DNA of 64,000 bases, from positions 31,538 through 95,537 of the forward strand of contig NZ_AJLJ01000271.1 in the NCBI RefSeq assembly GCF_000317245.1. Direction: 5' to 3'. Position 1 is the stretch's first letter. Each line of letters begins with the position of its first letter. Of this stretch, positions 1 through 8,541 are shown piece after piece. Origin of the DNA: Fischerella muscicola SAG 1427-1 = PCC 73103 (GTDB lineage Bacteria; Cyanobacteriota; Cyanobacteriia; Cyanobacteriales; Nostocaceae). The notes below the pieces were generated by a model. The model was not told the DNA's origin. It did not search any database and was given only the letters and a program-made list of their open reading frames with translations. The position numbers were made by a program, and so were the translations under genes.

Positions 1-575
1 AAGTCAGCGATGAATAATCCTGCTGTTGTAGCTAAGACTTTACCAGGAAAGGCTAACGGTGTAATTAATGGTTGTTGCTGTTTCTCTAAAATGATTTGTA
101 GTTCTTGAAAATTAATAGTTCCTTTTTCTTGGTGTTGATAAATTAATTTTTCGATAACTTGATCTAAAATATTTCGATGACCTTCACCGGATACATAATG
201 AACTACATAACCTTCTGGGTCAATTACCATTAAGGTAGGCCAAGCACGAACAGCGTAATTTTCCCAAACTTTAAAATCACTATCTATCAAAACAGGGTGT
301 TCGATGTCGTAACGCAGAATAGCTTGGCGAATATTATCGATTTCTTTTTCGTTGTCAAATTTTGCACTGTGTACGCCAATAACTGTCAGGCTATCTTTGT
401 ATTTATGTTCTAAATATTTTAAATCTGGCAGAACATGTAAACAGTTAATACAACAATATGTCCAAAAGTCTAGTATTATGACTCTACCCCGGAGTTTTTG
501 TAAAGATAAGGGTTTTTCGGTGTTGAGCCAAGGGAAATTTTGCGGTAGTTCTGGCGCTCTGACACGAGGAGTCAT
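1..575 (-). CDS. Thioredoxin-like NHL-repeat protein (NHLRC2-like), partial
   Basis: The start codon is ATG at 573-575 on the minus strand; the gene runs off the left edge, leaving about 191 N-terminal residues. They read as a thioredoxin/TlpA fold: a beta strand, then the redox-site segment WTYCCINC near residues 38-45, then a WPTLMVIDPEG segment corresponding to the cis-Pro region. The CCINC form of the active site is typical of NHLRC2-type proteins, where this domain precedes an NHL beta-propeller; the propeller would lie outside the window. Likely role: thiol-disulfide chemistry, substrate unknown. The gene is divergent from the glutaminase gene with about 70 bp between them, so they may share a control region. 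Family call from motif recognition. Confidence 0.8.
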   Translation of the reverse strand, partial: MTPRVRAPELPQNFPWLNTEKPLSLQKLRGRVIILDFWTYCCINCLHVLPDLKYLEHKYKDSLTVIGVHSAKFDNEKEIDNIRQAILRYDIEHPVLIDSDFKVWENYAVRAWPTLMVIDPEGYVVHYVSGEGHRNILDQVIEKLIYQHQEKGTINFQELQIILEKQQQPLITPLAFPGKVLATTAGLFIAD

Positions 576-644
576 AACAATTAAAAATTAAAGGGCGATC
601 GCTTATTCTTTAAAATACATGTTTCATTCAAAGACTAGGCAGCT

Positions 645-1562
645 TTGAGAAAATTAGAAACACTCACTACTACTGAGTTACTAACTTATATACAACAAGC
701 CAAAGTCCAAGCATCTCAAGGACAAGTCGTTGAACGCATTCCTCAGCTAGCTGTAGCTAATTCCAGTTGGTTTGCTGTTCACATTTGTTGTGCGTCAGGA
801 GAAAATATCGGTGCTGGTGATACGGCTTGTATTTTTCCCTTAATGAGTGCTATTAAGCCGTTTTCGTTATTGTATCTCTTGGAATCTTTGGGAAGTGAAA
901 CCGTTTTTAGCTGGGTTGGGGTTGAACCATCCCTTAATGCTTTCAATTCTGTAGAACAACTGGTTGCTGATGGTGGACATCCCCGCAATCCGATGATTAA
1001 CAGTGGAGCTATTACTCTTGCTGATAAATTACCAGGAAACAACGCCAGCGATCGCACTCAAAAATTCTGTCAATGGTTAAATCAAATCGCCTGTTGTCAA
1101 CTCAAGTTGGATGAAGTCACACTCGCTTCGGTACGTTCCGCAAGTTCTCAAACTAACCTAGATATTACGCGCTATTTAGCCGAGGCTGGTTACGTAAATA
1201 ATCCAGCAATAGCTCTTGACACTTACGAACAAATATGCTGTTTAGCTGGAACAGTCACAGACTTAGCAAATCTAGGAAAACTCTTAGCTTGTGCAAGTGA
1301 ATTAGTATTAGCAAACCATCGTCAGATTGTTAACACCCTGATGTTAACCTGTGGACTGTACGAAGCTTCTTTTCAATATGCTGTACGAATTGGTTTGCCC
1401 ATGAAATCTGGGATTAGCGGTACACTTTTAGCAGTAGTTCCAGGTAAAGGTGCGATCGCTTGTTATAGTCCCCCATTAGATAGTACAGGTAATTCTGTGG
1501 GTGCGATCGCATTAATTGAGGCTTTATCCCAGTATTTACAGTTAAGTATTTTTACTGCTTAA
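645..1562 (+). CDS. glsA: Glutaminase (serine-dependent beta-lactamase-like, GlsA family)
   Basis: 305 residues, the usual length for bacterial glutaminase A. It hydrolyses L-glutamine to glutamate and ammonia. The catalytic Ser-x-x-Lys is seen as SAIK at residues 68-71; the family segment GHPRNPMINSGAI follows at 111-123, and the C-terminal MKSGISGTLLAVVPG and LDSTGNSVGAIA segments also fit. The only plausible start is TTG at 645, because an in-frame TAG lies three codons upstream at 636-638 and there is no nearby ATG. Several positions (ICCASGENIGAGDT, FPLMSAIKPFS) depart from the commonest version of the family, so substrate specificity is inferred from family membership only. Confidence 0.88.
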   Translation: MRKLETLTTTELLTYIQQAKVQASQGQVVERIPQLAVANSSWFAVHICCASGENIGAGDTACIFPLMSAIKPFSLLYLLESLGSETVFSWVGVEPSLNAFNSVEQLVADGGHPRNPMINSGAITLADKLPGNNASDRTQKFCQWLNQIACCQLKLDEVTLASVRSASSQTNLDITRYLAEAGYVNNPAIALDTYEQICCLAGTVTDLANLGKLLACASELVLANHRQIVNTLMLTCGLYEASFQYAVRIGLPMKSGISGTLLAVVPGKGAIACYSPPLDSTGNSVGAIALIEALSQYLQLSIFTA

Positions 1563-1577
1563 TAAAAAATACTATGT

Positions 1578-1637
1578 GTTTGTAGTAAGGACTTTAGTCC
1601 TTATATTTTATTAAGCGCTAAAGCACTTACTACAAAC
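1578..1637. terminator. Bidirectional hairpin between convergent genes
   Basis: A perfect 12-bp inverted repeat (GTTTGTAGTAAG at 1578-1589, CTTACTACAAAC at 1626-1637) encloses a smaller hairpin with AAGGAC/GTCCTT arms. The right side is followed by a T-rich run on the plus strand. It sits between the ends of the convergent glsA and lipoprotein genes, so it could terminate both. Confidence 0.6.
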
Positions 1638-1643
1638 TATTTT

Positions 1644-3077
1644 TTAATCATTTTGTACAGAAGTTGAAGTTTCTTGATCTTGCTGTTCTGATGTTTCTGA
1701 TGCTGGTGACTCAATAATTATCTCTGGTAATGTCGATGGAGTCACTTTTGGAGATGCTTCTACAGTTGGTTGTGCTGTAGGTACTTTACTTGCACGACGT
1801 TTAAAAAAGCCACCAAATCTTGGTTTTTTGGATTGTGTTTGCGGAACAGGTTCTGATGTAGTTTCAACGGTTGGTGTGACAATAGGGGTAGGTGTCGGTT
1901 CTGTTTCCAGAATCGACTTTTGTTGTTTGGGTGCTATTTCTGGCGTCGATTCAACAGTTGGTGTGATACTTGGTGTCGTTTCTATTTTTGGAACAGGTTG
2001 TTTCTCTTGTTGAGGTTGTGGTTCCGGTGTAGTTTCAACTGTAGGCGTAACGCTAGGGGTAGGTGTTGGTTCTAATTCCGGAACAACAAGCTTTTCTCGT
2101 TCAGGTAAAATTTCTGGCGTCGGTTCAGCAGTTGGTGTTTTTACTGTGTAGTTTGGATCTACAATTGTGCGAACTTGATCTGCTGAGAGTTGTCCTCTGA
2201 AAATTTGAGCAAGGGTGTCTTTTCCTTTGGGTTCGTAGGTGAACAACCTGACTGTGCTGTTGAATTCATTTTTGACAGTGTTACCTTGGCTATCGAGAAA
2301 CTCTAGCTTTACCCAGTTTTTACCAGGTTTAAAGCCTTTGAGGTAAACTGCTTGCCAGCGATCGAGAACAAAGCTTTCACCATTAATTGTGCAACGAATA
2401 CGCCAATCTGCAAATGGATTATCGGGATTGTCTTTAGCCAGCAGATGTAAAGGCGCGTTGGTTAAATAAAAGTCCAGTAAAATTGGTTCTGCCCCATAGT
2501 CGCCATCAGGACTGTTGTAAGTTAACAAGGGTAATGCTGGATCAGGGTTATTGTTATCACTCTTAGTGAAAATATGAAATGTGGTTTGAGTGTAAGCGCC
2601 TTCATTCTTATAGCTTTCGTGCCAAGGACGTGAAGCAAAAACACGTAGCGTATGAGTACCTGGAGGTAAGTCAGAGAAGATTAGGGGTTGATTCAGGTCA
2701 TAAACTGCTATTTCAGGTTGGTTATCCAGAATTACTTCCAGATGAGGGCCTAAATTGAATTTTGGATCTTTATAGATGGGAAGATCCTTGACCTGAAAAC
2801 GAACTGTGACTGTGTTGTCTTGAAGAATTTCATCTGATTTAGGCGAAATAATTGATACCTGTGGTCTGTATAAACCAGTATAATTTCGTAGCTCTTGGAT
2901 CACAGTTGGTGGAGCAACTTCTGAGAATTGCTTTGTTGAAATTTCAGTCTTTGGTTGCAAGCTACCAGATGGTTCTTGGCTAACAACTTTTTCACCACAG
3001 CTCGTCAAACTCAACACTAGTACAAAAGCGATGAGCGATTTTAGGAGAGTTACAGCCGTCGTCCGCCACGAGTTCAT
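1644..3077 (-). CDS. Hypothetical lipoprotein with Pro/Thr-rich repeat tail
   Basis: 477 residues. The N-terminus is a lipoprotein signal peptide: basic start, hydrophobic stretch, then lipobox LTSC with Cys near residue 27, so the protein is probably anchored to a membrane on the periplasmic side. Residues about 75-300 form beta-rich segments resembling Ig-like or Gmad-type domains (HLEVILDNQ, PPGTHTLRVFASRPWHESY). The C-terminal 150 residues are low-complexity with repeated PTPSVTPTVETTPEP-like units interrupted by charged linkers such as KKPRFGGFFKRRA. Such tails often span peptidoglycan. No enzyme motif seen. I do not recognise a named family. The ATG at 3075-3077 has no strong Shine-Dalgarno sequence. 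Confidence 0.75.
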   Translation of the reverse strand: MNSWRTTAVTLLKSLIAFVLVLSLTSCGEKVVSQEPSGSLQPKTEISTKQFSEVAPPTVIQELRNYTGLYRPQVSIISPKSDEILQDNTVTVRFQVKDLPIYKDPKFNLGPHLEVILDNQPEIAVYDLNQPLIFSDLPPGTHTLRVFASRPWHESYKNEGAYTQTTFHIFTKSDNNNPDPALPLLTYNSPDGDYGAEPILLDFYLTNAPLHLLAKDNPDNPFADWRIRCTINGESFVLDRWQAVYLKGFKPGKNWVKLEFLDSQGNTVKNEFNSTVRLFTYEPKGKDTLAQIFRGQLSADQVRTIVDPNYTVKTPTAEPTPEILPEREKLVVPELEPTPTPSVTPTVETTPEPQPQQEKQPVPKIETTPSITPTVESTPEIAPKQQKSILETEPTPTPIVTPTVETTSEPVPQTQSKKPRFGGFFKRRASKVPTAQPTVEASPKVTPSTLPEIIIESPASETSEQQDQETSTSVQND

Positions 3078-3650
3078 GTTTTTTATTTACTCATTAACAA
3101 CTGACGATTATTTTTGCTCAAACTATCCACTCAAAAAATGAGCCAAAAGATGAAATCTGTGTTAAGCCTTGCCAGAAAAATCTGAATTTTAATTTGCTTA
3201 TGACAGCATAAATTAATCTTATGTAATAAACATAACTATTTTTCTTAATAGTAATTTAACCATCTTTTAGTAGTGCGTTTAACAGAAATAGCCTGATCTG
3301 GCAATAGTGTTGTAACTAAAATATAGAGTGGACTAATCGAAATTTAACTATAAATTTTGCGAATTGTTTCCCTTTGTAAAATATATAAAGAAACTATTGA
3401 CTTTTTGACAAGTGCTTTGAACTCAGAAAGCAGATTACGCAATTACTCCAAGGATTTTGAATTATTGTTAAAATGTCTCCAACAATGTGCGAGGGAAGAC
3501 TTTATAATTCAACAGAAACCACTCTCCACATTAAAGTCTTCATCGCTGCTCCAGAAAATTAATGGAGAATGCGACTAAGGTTTACAAAAGCCCAGAAGGC
3601 CGCCCTGTGGTAACCATGATTCCTCAGTCCTTTTTAAGAGAGGAGGTCGA
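3078..3650. promoter_or_regulatory. Long upstream region and leader of psaA
   Basis: About 570 bp, AT-rich, without a convincing gene; a 73-codon open frame starting with TTG at 3357 has no family features and is rejected. It should hold the promoter of psaA and, on the other strand, that of the lipoprotein gene, but I cannot place -35/-10 boxes with confidence. What is clear is a very strong ribosome-binding site: AGGAGG at 3641-3646, four bases before the psaA ATG. Confidence 0.5.
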
Positions 3651-5909
3651 ATGACAATAAGTCCTCCGGAGCGAGAGGAAAAAAAGGCAAGAGTTATAGT
3701 CGATAATGACCCGGTACCCACTTCATTTGATCGTTGGGCTAAACCAGGACACTTCGACAGATCTCTAGCCAAAGGTCCCAAAACCACCACATGGATTTGG
3801 AACCTGCACGCACTCGCCCACGATTTTGATACACATACAAGCGATTTAGAAGACATTTCCCGCAAGATCTTCGCAGCACACTTCGGTCACTTAGCCGTAG
3901 TGACTTTGTGGTTAAGCGGGATGATTTTCCACGGCGCTCGTTTTTCCAATTACGAAGCTTGGTTAAGCGACCCTCTCAACGTCAAACCTAGTGCTCAAGT
4001 CGTTTGGCCAATCGTTGGTCAAGATATTTTGAACGGGGATGTCGGTGGCGGCTTCCACGGTATTCAAATTACTTCTGGCTTGTTCCAAATTTGGCGTGGT
4101 TGGGGTATTACCAACTCGTTCCAACTGTACTGCACTGCGATCGGTGGTCTGGTATTAGCAGGCTTACTCTTGTTTGCTGGCTGGTTCCACTACCACAAAC
4201 GCGCTCCCAAGTTGGAATGGTTCCAGAATGCTGAGTCCATGCTGAATCACCACTTGCAAGTACTGCTAGGTTGTGGTTCCTTGGGCTGGGCTGGACACTT
4301 GATCCACGTATCCGCGCCCATCAACAAGCTGTTAGATGCAGGAGTCGCGGTCAAGGATATACCCTTGCCCCACGAGTTCATCCTGAACTCAGCGAACTTG
4401 ATAGATCTGTATCCCAGTTTTGCTAAGGGTCTGGCACCATTCTTCACCTTGAATTGGGGCGTATATTCAGACTTCCTCACCTTCAAGGGAGGTTTGAACC
4501 CAGTGACAGGTGGCTTGTGGTTGACAGATATTTCCCATCACCACTTGGCGATCGCGGTACTGTTCATCATTGCTGGTCACCAGTATCGTACCAACTGGGG
4601 TATTGGTCACAGTCTCAAAGAGATCCTCGAAAACCACAAAGGTCCCTTCACCGGCGAAGGCCACAAGGGTCTCTATGAAAACATGACCACTTCTTGGCAT
4701 GCTCAATTAGGAACTAACCTTGCCTTCTTGGGTTCCCTGACCATCATCGTGGCACACCACATGTACGCGATGCCTCCGTATCCGTACTTGGCGACAGATT
4801 ACGCCACCCAGCTGTGCATATTCACTCACCACATGTGGATTGGCGGCTTCTTGATTGTTGGTGGTGCTGCACACGCAGCCATCTTTATGGTGCGCGATTA
4901 CGACCCAGTTGTGAACCAAAACAACGTTTTGGATCGGGTAATTCGCCACCGAGATGCAATCATCTCTCACTTGAACTGGGTATGTATATTCCTTGGCTTC
5001 CATAGCTTTGGACTCTACATTCATAACGACACAATGCGTGCCTTGGGACGTCCCCAAGACATGTTCTCTGACACTGCAATTCAGTTGCAGCCCGTATTTG
5101 CTCAGTGGGTGCAAAACCTGCACACCCTAGCTCCTGGTGCAACCGCACCCAACGCGCTTCAACCTGTTAGTTATGCCTTTGGCGGCGGTATCGTGGCTGT
5201 AGGCGGTAAAGTCGCAATGATGCCCATTGCTTTGGGTACAGCCGACTTCCTGATTCACCACATTCATGCCTTCACCATCCACGTTACAGTCCTCATTCTG
5301 CTCAAGGGCGTATTGTTTGCCCGCAGTTCTCGTCTAATTCCAGACAAGGCAAACTTGGGCTTCCGCTTCCCCTGTGATGGCCCCGGTCGTGGTGGCACCT
5401 GCCAAGTATCTGGTTGGGACCACGTATTCCTCGGTTTGTTCTGGATGTACAACTCCATCTCAATTGTGATTTTCCACTTTAGCTGGAAGATGCAGTCTGA
5501 CGTTTGGGGAACAGTAGACGCAGCTGGTAACGTGTCTCATATCACCGGTGGCAACTTTGCCCAGAGTGCCATCACCATCAATGGCTGGTTGCGTGACTTC
5601 TTATGGGCGCAAGCTACACAAGTCATCAACTCCTATGGCAGCGCACTGTCCGCTTACGGATTGATGTTCTTGGGCGCACACTTTGTTTGGGCATTCAGTT
5701 TAATGTTCCTGTTCAGTGGTCGTGGCTACTGGCAAGAACTAATTGAGTCCATTGTTTGGGCGCATAATAAACTGAAAGTAGCACCCTCAATTCAGCCCCG
5801 TGCTCTGAGCATTATTCAAGGTCGGGCTGTAGGTGTAGCTCACTACCTATTAGGAGGAATTGCCACAACCTGGGCATTCTTCCACGCACACATTCTTTCA
5901 GTAGGCTAG
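3651..5909 (+). CDS. psaA: Photosystem I P700 apoprotein A1
   Basis: 752 residues, the standard length. PsaA is one half of the photosystem I reaction-centre heterodimer in the thylakoid membrane. It binds the P700 chlorophylls, antenna chlorophylls and, together with PsaB, the interpolypeptide 4Fe-4S cluster FX. The FX loop FPCDGPGRGGTC is present with Cys575 and Cys584. Many His-rich transmembrane helices follow the family pattern (AHFGHLAVVTLWLSGM, HHLAIAVLFIIAGH, HHIHAFTIHVTVLILLKG). The start is fixed by AGGAGG four bases upstream. psaB follows after 176 bp, the usual psaA-psaB order. Long open frames on the opposite strand are codon-bias shadows. Confidence 0.99.
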   Translation: MTISPPEREEKKARVIVDNDPVPTSFDRWAKPGHFDRSLAKGPKTTTWIWNLHALAHDFDTHTSDLEDISRKIFAAHFGHLAVVTLWLSGMIFHGARFSNYEAWLSDPLNVKPSAQVVWPIVGQDILNGDVGGGFHGIQITSGLFQIWRGWGITNSFQLYCTAIGGLVLAGLLLFAGWFHYHKRAPKLEWFQNAESMLNHHLQVLLGCGSLGWAGHLIHVSAPINKLLDAGVAVKDIPLPHEFILNSANLIDLYPSFAKGLAPFFTLNWGVYSDFLTFKGGLNPVTGGLWLTDISHHHLAIAVLFIIAGHQYRTNWGIGHSLKEILENHKGPFTGEGHKGLYENMTTSWHAQLGTNLAFLGSLTIIVAHHMYAMPPYPYLATDYATQLCIFTHHMWIGGFLIVGGAAHAAIFMVRDYDPVVNQNNVLDRVIRHRDAIISHLNWVCIFLGFHSFGLYIHNDTMRALGRPQDMFSDTAIQLQPVFAQWVQNLHTLAPGATAPNALQPVSYAFGGGIVAVGGKVAMMPIALGTADFLIHHIHAFTIHVTVLILLKGVLFARSSRLIPDKANLGFRFPCDGPGRGGTCQVSGWDHVFLGLFWMYNSISIVIFHFSWKMQSDVWGTVDAAGNVSHITGGNFAQSAITINGWLRDFLWAQATQVINSYGSALSAYGLMFLGAHFVWAFSLMFLFSGRGYWQELIESIVWAHNKLKVAPSIQPRALSIIQGRAVGVAHYLLGGIATTWAFFHAHILSVG

Positions 5910-5920
5910 CAATCAGCCAG

Positions 5921-6043
5921 AAGAGTTAGTCGTTAGTAGTTGGGAGTTAGTAGAACTTGTTTATTTGTTGATTGTTGGTAATTATTTAACAACAAGTAAC
6001 CAATACTAAGTAGCTAACAACTAACAACTAACAACTAACAACT
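5921..6043. repeat. Heptamer tandem repeats forming an inverted repeat in the psaA-psaB spacer
   Basis: The right part (about 6012-6043) is a tandem array of AACTAAC-type heptamers. The left part (about 5921-5949, AGAGTTAGTCGTTAGTAGTTGGGAGTTAG) is nearly its reverse complement, so the spacer RNA could fold into a long imperfect stem. Heptameric short tandem repeats are known from heterocystous cyanobacteria. Any effect on psaB expression is inference. Confidence 0.7.
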
Positions 6044-6085
6044 CTGATACGTGATGGCTAAAAGTCAGAGGACTTATCAAAAGCT

Positions 6086-8311
6086 ATGGCAACAAAATTT
6101 CCAAAATTTAGCCAGGATCTCGCACAAGACCCGACTACACGTCGGATCTGGTATGCGATGGCTATGGGAAATGATTTTGAAAGCCATGATGGCATGACCG
6201 AAGAAAATCTTTACCAAAAGATTTTCGCTACTCACTTCGGTCATCTGGCAATCATTTTCCTGTGGGCTTCCAGCCTCTTATTCCACGTGGCCTGGCAAGG
6301 TAACTTTGAACAGTGGATTAAAGACCCTCTTCATATCCGTCCTATTGCTCACGCGATTTGGGACCCCCACTTTGGTAAACCAGCGATCGAGGCTTTTACT
6401 CAAGGTGGTGCTAGCAACCCAGTAAATATTGCCTACTCAGGTGTTTACCACTGGTGGTACACCATCGGTATGCGGACAAATGGCGACCTATACATGGGTT
6501 CCATCTTCCTGTTGTTGCTGGCATCTGTATTCTTGTTTGCAGGTTGGTTGCACTTACAACCCAAATTCCGTCCAAGTCTGGCTTGGTTTAAGATGGCTGA
6601 GTCTCGTCTTAACCACCACTTGGCAGGTCTATTTGGTGTAAGTTCATTAGCTTGGACAGGTCACTTAGTCCACGTTGCGATCCCCGAATCTCGTGGACAG
6701 CACGTAGGCTGGGATAACTTCCTCAGCACCTTACCTCACCCAGCAGGTTTGCAACCCTTCTTCACTGGTAACTGGGGTGTTTACGCGGAAAACCCTGACA
6801 CCGCCAGCCATGTGTTTGGTACTTCCCAAGGCGCTGGGACTGCGATTCTGACTTTCTTGGGTGGTTTCCATCCCCAGACTGAATCCCTGTGGTTGACTGA
6901 TATGGCTCACCACCACTTGGCGATCGCAGTTCTGTTCATCGTTGCTGGTCACATGTACCGCACCAACTTTGGCATCGGTCACAGCATCAAAGAAATGATG
7001 GATGCCAAAACCTTCTTCGGTAAACCTGTTGAAGGTCCCTTCAACATGCCTCACCAAGGCATTTACGAAACTTACAACAACTCTCTGCACTTCCAATTGG
7101 GTTGGCACCTGGCTTGTTTGGGTGTAATTACCTCCCTGGTAGCGCAGCACATGTACTCCCTGCCTCCCTACGCATTTATTGCTAGGGACTACACAACTCA
7201 GGCAGCGCTGTACACTCACCACCAGTACATTGCTATATTCTTGATGCTCGGTGCTTTCGCTCACGGTGCCATCTTCTGGGTACGTGATTATGATCCCGAA
7301 CAAAACAAGGGCAACGTACTTGAACGTGTTCTGAAGCACAAAGAAGCGATCATCTCTCACCTAAGCTGGGTATCCCTATTCTTGGGCTTCCACACCTTGG
7401 GTCTGTATGTTCACAACGACGTAGTAGTTGCTTTTGGCACACCTGAAAAGCAAATTTTAATTGAGCCTGTGTTTGCTCAATTCATCCAAGCTTCTCACGG
7501 TAAAGTGCTGTACGGACTCAACGTTCTGTTGTCCAACCCAGATAGCGTTGCTTACACAGCTTATCCCAACTACGGTAACGTTTGGTTGTCAGGTTGGCTG
7601 GATGCAATTAACTCTGGCACTAACTCTTTGTTCCTAACAATTGGCCCTGGTGACTTCCTAGTACACCATGCCTTTGCTCTGGCGATCCACACCACAGTAC
7701 TGATACTAGTTAAAGGTGCTTTGGATGCTCGTGGATCTAAGCTGATGCCCGATAAAAAGGACTTCGGTTATGCCTTCCCTTGTGACGGTCCTGGTCGTGG
7801 CGGTACTTGCGACATCTCCGGTTGGGACTCCTTCTACCTGGCTACTTTCTGGGCATTGAACACAGTAGGTTGGGTAACATTCTACTGGCACTGGAAACAT
7901 CTGGGTATTTGGCAAGGTAATGTTGCTCAGTTCAACGAATCTTCCACTTACTTAATGGGCTGGTTCCGTGATTATCTGTGGGCTAACTCCGCTCAGTTGA
8001 TCAACGGTTACAACCCCTACGGCATGAACAACCTGTCTGTTTGGGCTTGGATGTTCCTCTTCGGACACCTAGTTTGGGCAACCGGTTTCATGTTCCTCAT
8101 CTCTTGGAGAGGTTACTGGCAAGAGTTGATCGAAACTCTTGTTTGGGCCCACGAACGTACTCCAATTGCGAACCTAGTTCGTTGGAAAGACAAGCCCGTT
8201 GCTTTGTCTATCGTTCAAGCTCGTTTGGTTGGTTTAACTCACTTCGCTGTGGGCTACGTCTTAACCTACGCAGCATTCCTGATTGCCTCGACGGCTGGTA
8301 AGTTCGGTTAA
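6086..8311 (+). CDS. psaB: Photosystem I P700 apoprotein A2
   Basis: 741 residues, the normal length, and clearly homologous to the preceding psaA product. PsaB pairs with PsaA to hold P700, A0, A1 and the FX 4Fe-4S cluster in the thylakoid membrane. The FX loop FPCDGPGRGGTCDISGWD is intact with Cys566 and Cys575. The N-terminus MATKFPKFSQDLAQDPTTRRIWYAMA is the canonical start of cyanobacterial PsaB. There is no strong Shine-Dalgarno (AAAAGCT precedes the ATG), in contrast to psaA. Probably co-transcribed with psaA; a strong hairpin terminator follows at 8344. Confidence 0.99.
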   Translation: MATKFPKFSQDLAQDPTTRRIWYAMAMGNDFESHDGMTEENLYQKIFATHFGHLAIIFLWASSLLFHVAWQGNFEQWIKDPLHIRPIAHAIWDPHFGKPAIEAFTQGGASNPVNIAYSGVYHWWYTIGMRTNGDLYMGSIFLLLLASVFLFAGWLHLQPKFRPSLAWFKMAESRLNHHLAGLFGVSSLAWTGHLVHVAIPESRGQHVGWDNFLSTLPHPAGLQPFFTGNWGVYAENPDTASHVFGTSQGAGTAILTFLGGFHPQTESLWLTDMAHHHLAIAVLFIVAGHMYRTNFGIGHSIKEMMDAKTFFGKPVEGPFNMPHQGIYETYNNSLHFQLGWHLACLGVITSLVAQHMYSLPPYAFIARDYTTQAALYTHHQYIAIFLMLGAFAHGAIFWVRDYDPEQNKGNVLERVLKHKEAIISHLSWVSLFLGFHTLGLYVHNDVVVAFGTPEKQILIEPVFAQFIQASHGKVLYGLNVLLSNPDSVAYTAYPNYGNVWLSGWLDAINSGTNSLFLTIGPGDFLVHHAFALAIHTTVLILVKGALDARGSKLMPDKKDFGYAFPCDGPGRGGTCDISGWDSFYLATFWALNTVGWVTFYWHWKHLGIWQGNVAQFNESSTYLMGWFRDYLWANSAQLINGYNPYGMNNLSVWAWMFLFGHLVWATGFMFLISWRGYWQELIETLVWAHERTPIANLVRWKDKPVALSIVQARLVGLTHFAVGYVLTYAAFLIASTAGKFG

Positions 8312-8343
8312 TTCGGCTACTAGTTTTGATAGGTAATTAAAAA

Positions 8344-8372
8344 GTCCCCCACTTAATAGGTGGGGGGTTTTT
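8344..8372 (+). terminator. Rho-independent-type terminator after psaB
   Basis: CCCCCAC at 8346-8352, a seven-base loop, then GTGGGGG at 8360-8366 and a G followed by five T. A GC-rich stem with a T-run 35 bases after the psaB stop codon is a classic intrinsic terminator for the psaAB transcript. Confidence 0.9.
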
Positions 8373-8541
8373 GTTTGCATAAGTTGGCTATTGTTTTCTT
8401 TTGAATAATAGACCTCTTGTAAAAGTCGAATTAACTCCCCCTCAGTACCCCTGATATGGGTGGAATAAATCCTTCTTCCTCGTTTCGGGGAAGGTAGGGG
8501 AGGGGTTCTTTATTATTTTTGCAAGCGTATATTTAGCTACT

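Noticed and set aside
3357..3578. 73-codon open frame upstream of psaA
   Set aside because: TTG start, no RBS, no recognisable protein pattern; it lies in the psaA leader region.
6731..7360. 209-codon open frame antisense to psaB
   Set aside because: It mirrors a highly conserved gene; codon bias of psaB leaves the opposite frame open. The same applies to the antisense frames at 4707-5123 and 7706-7915.
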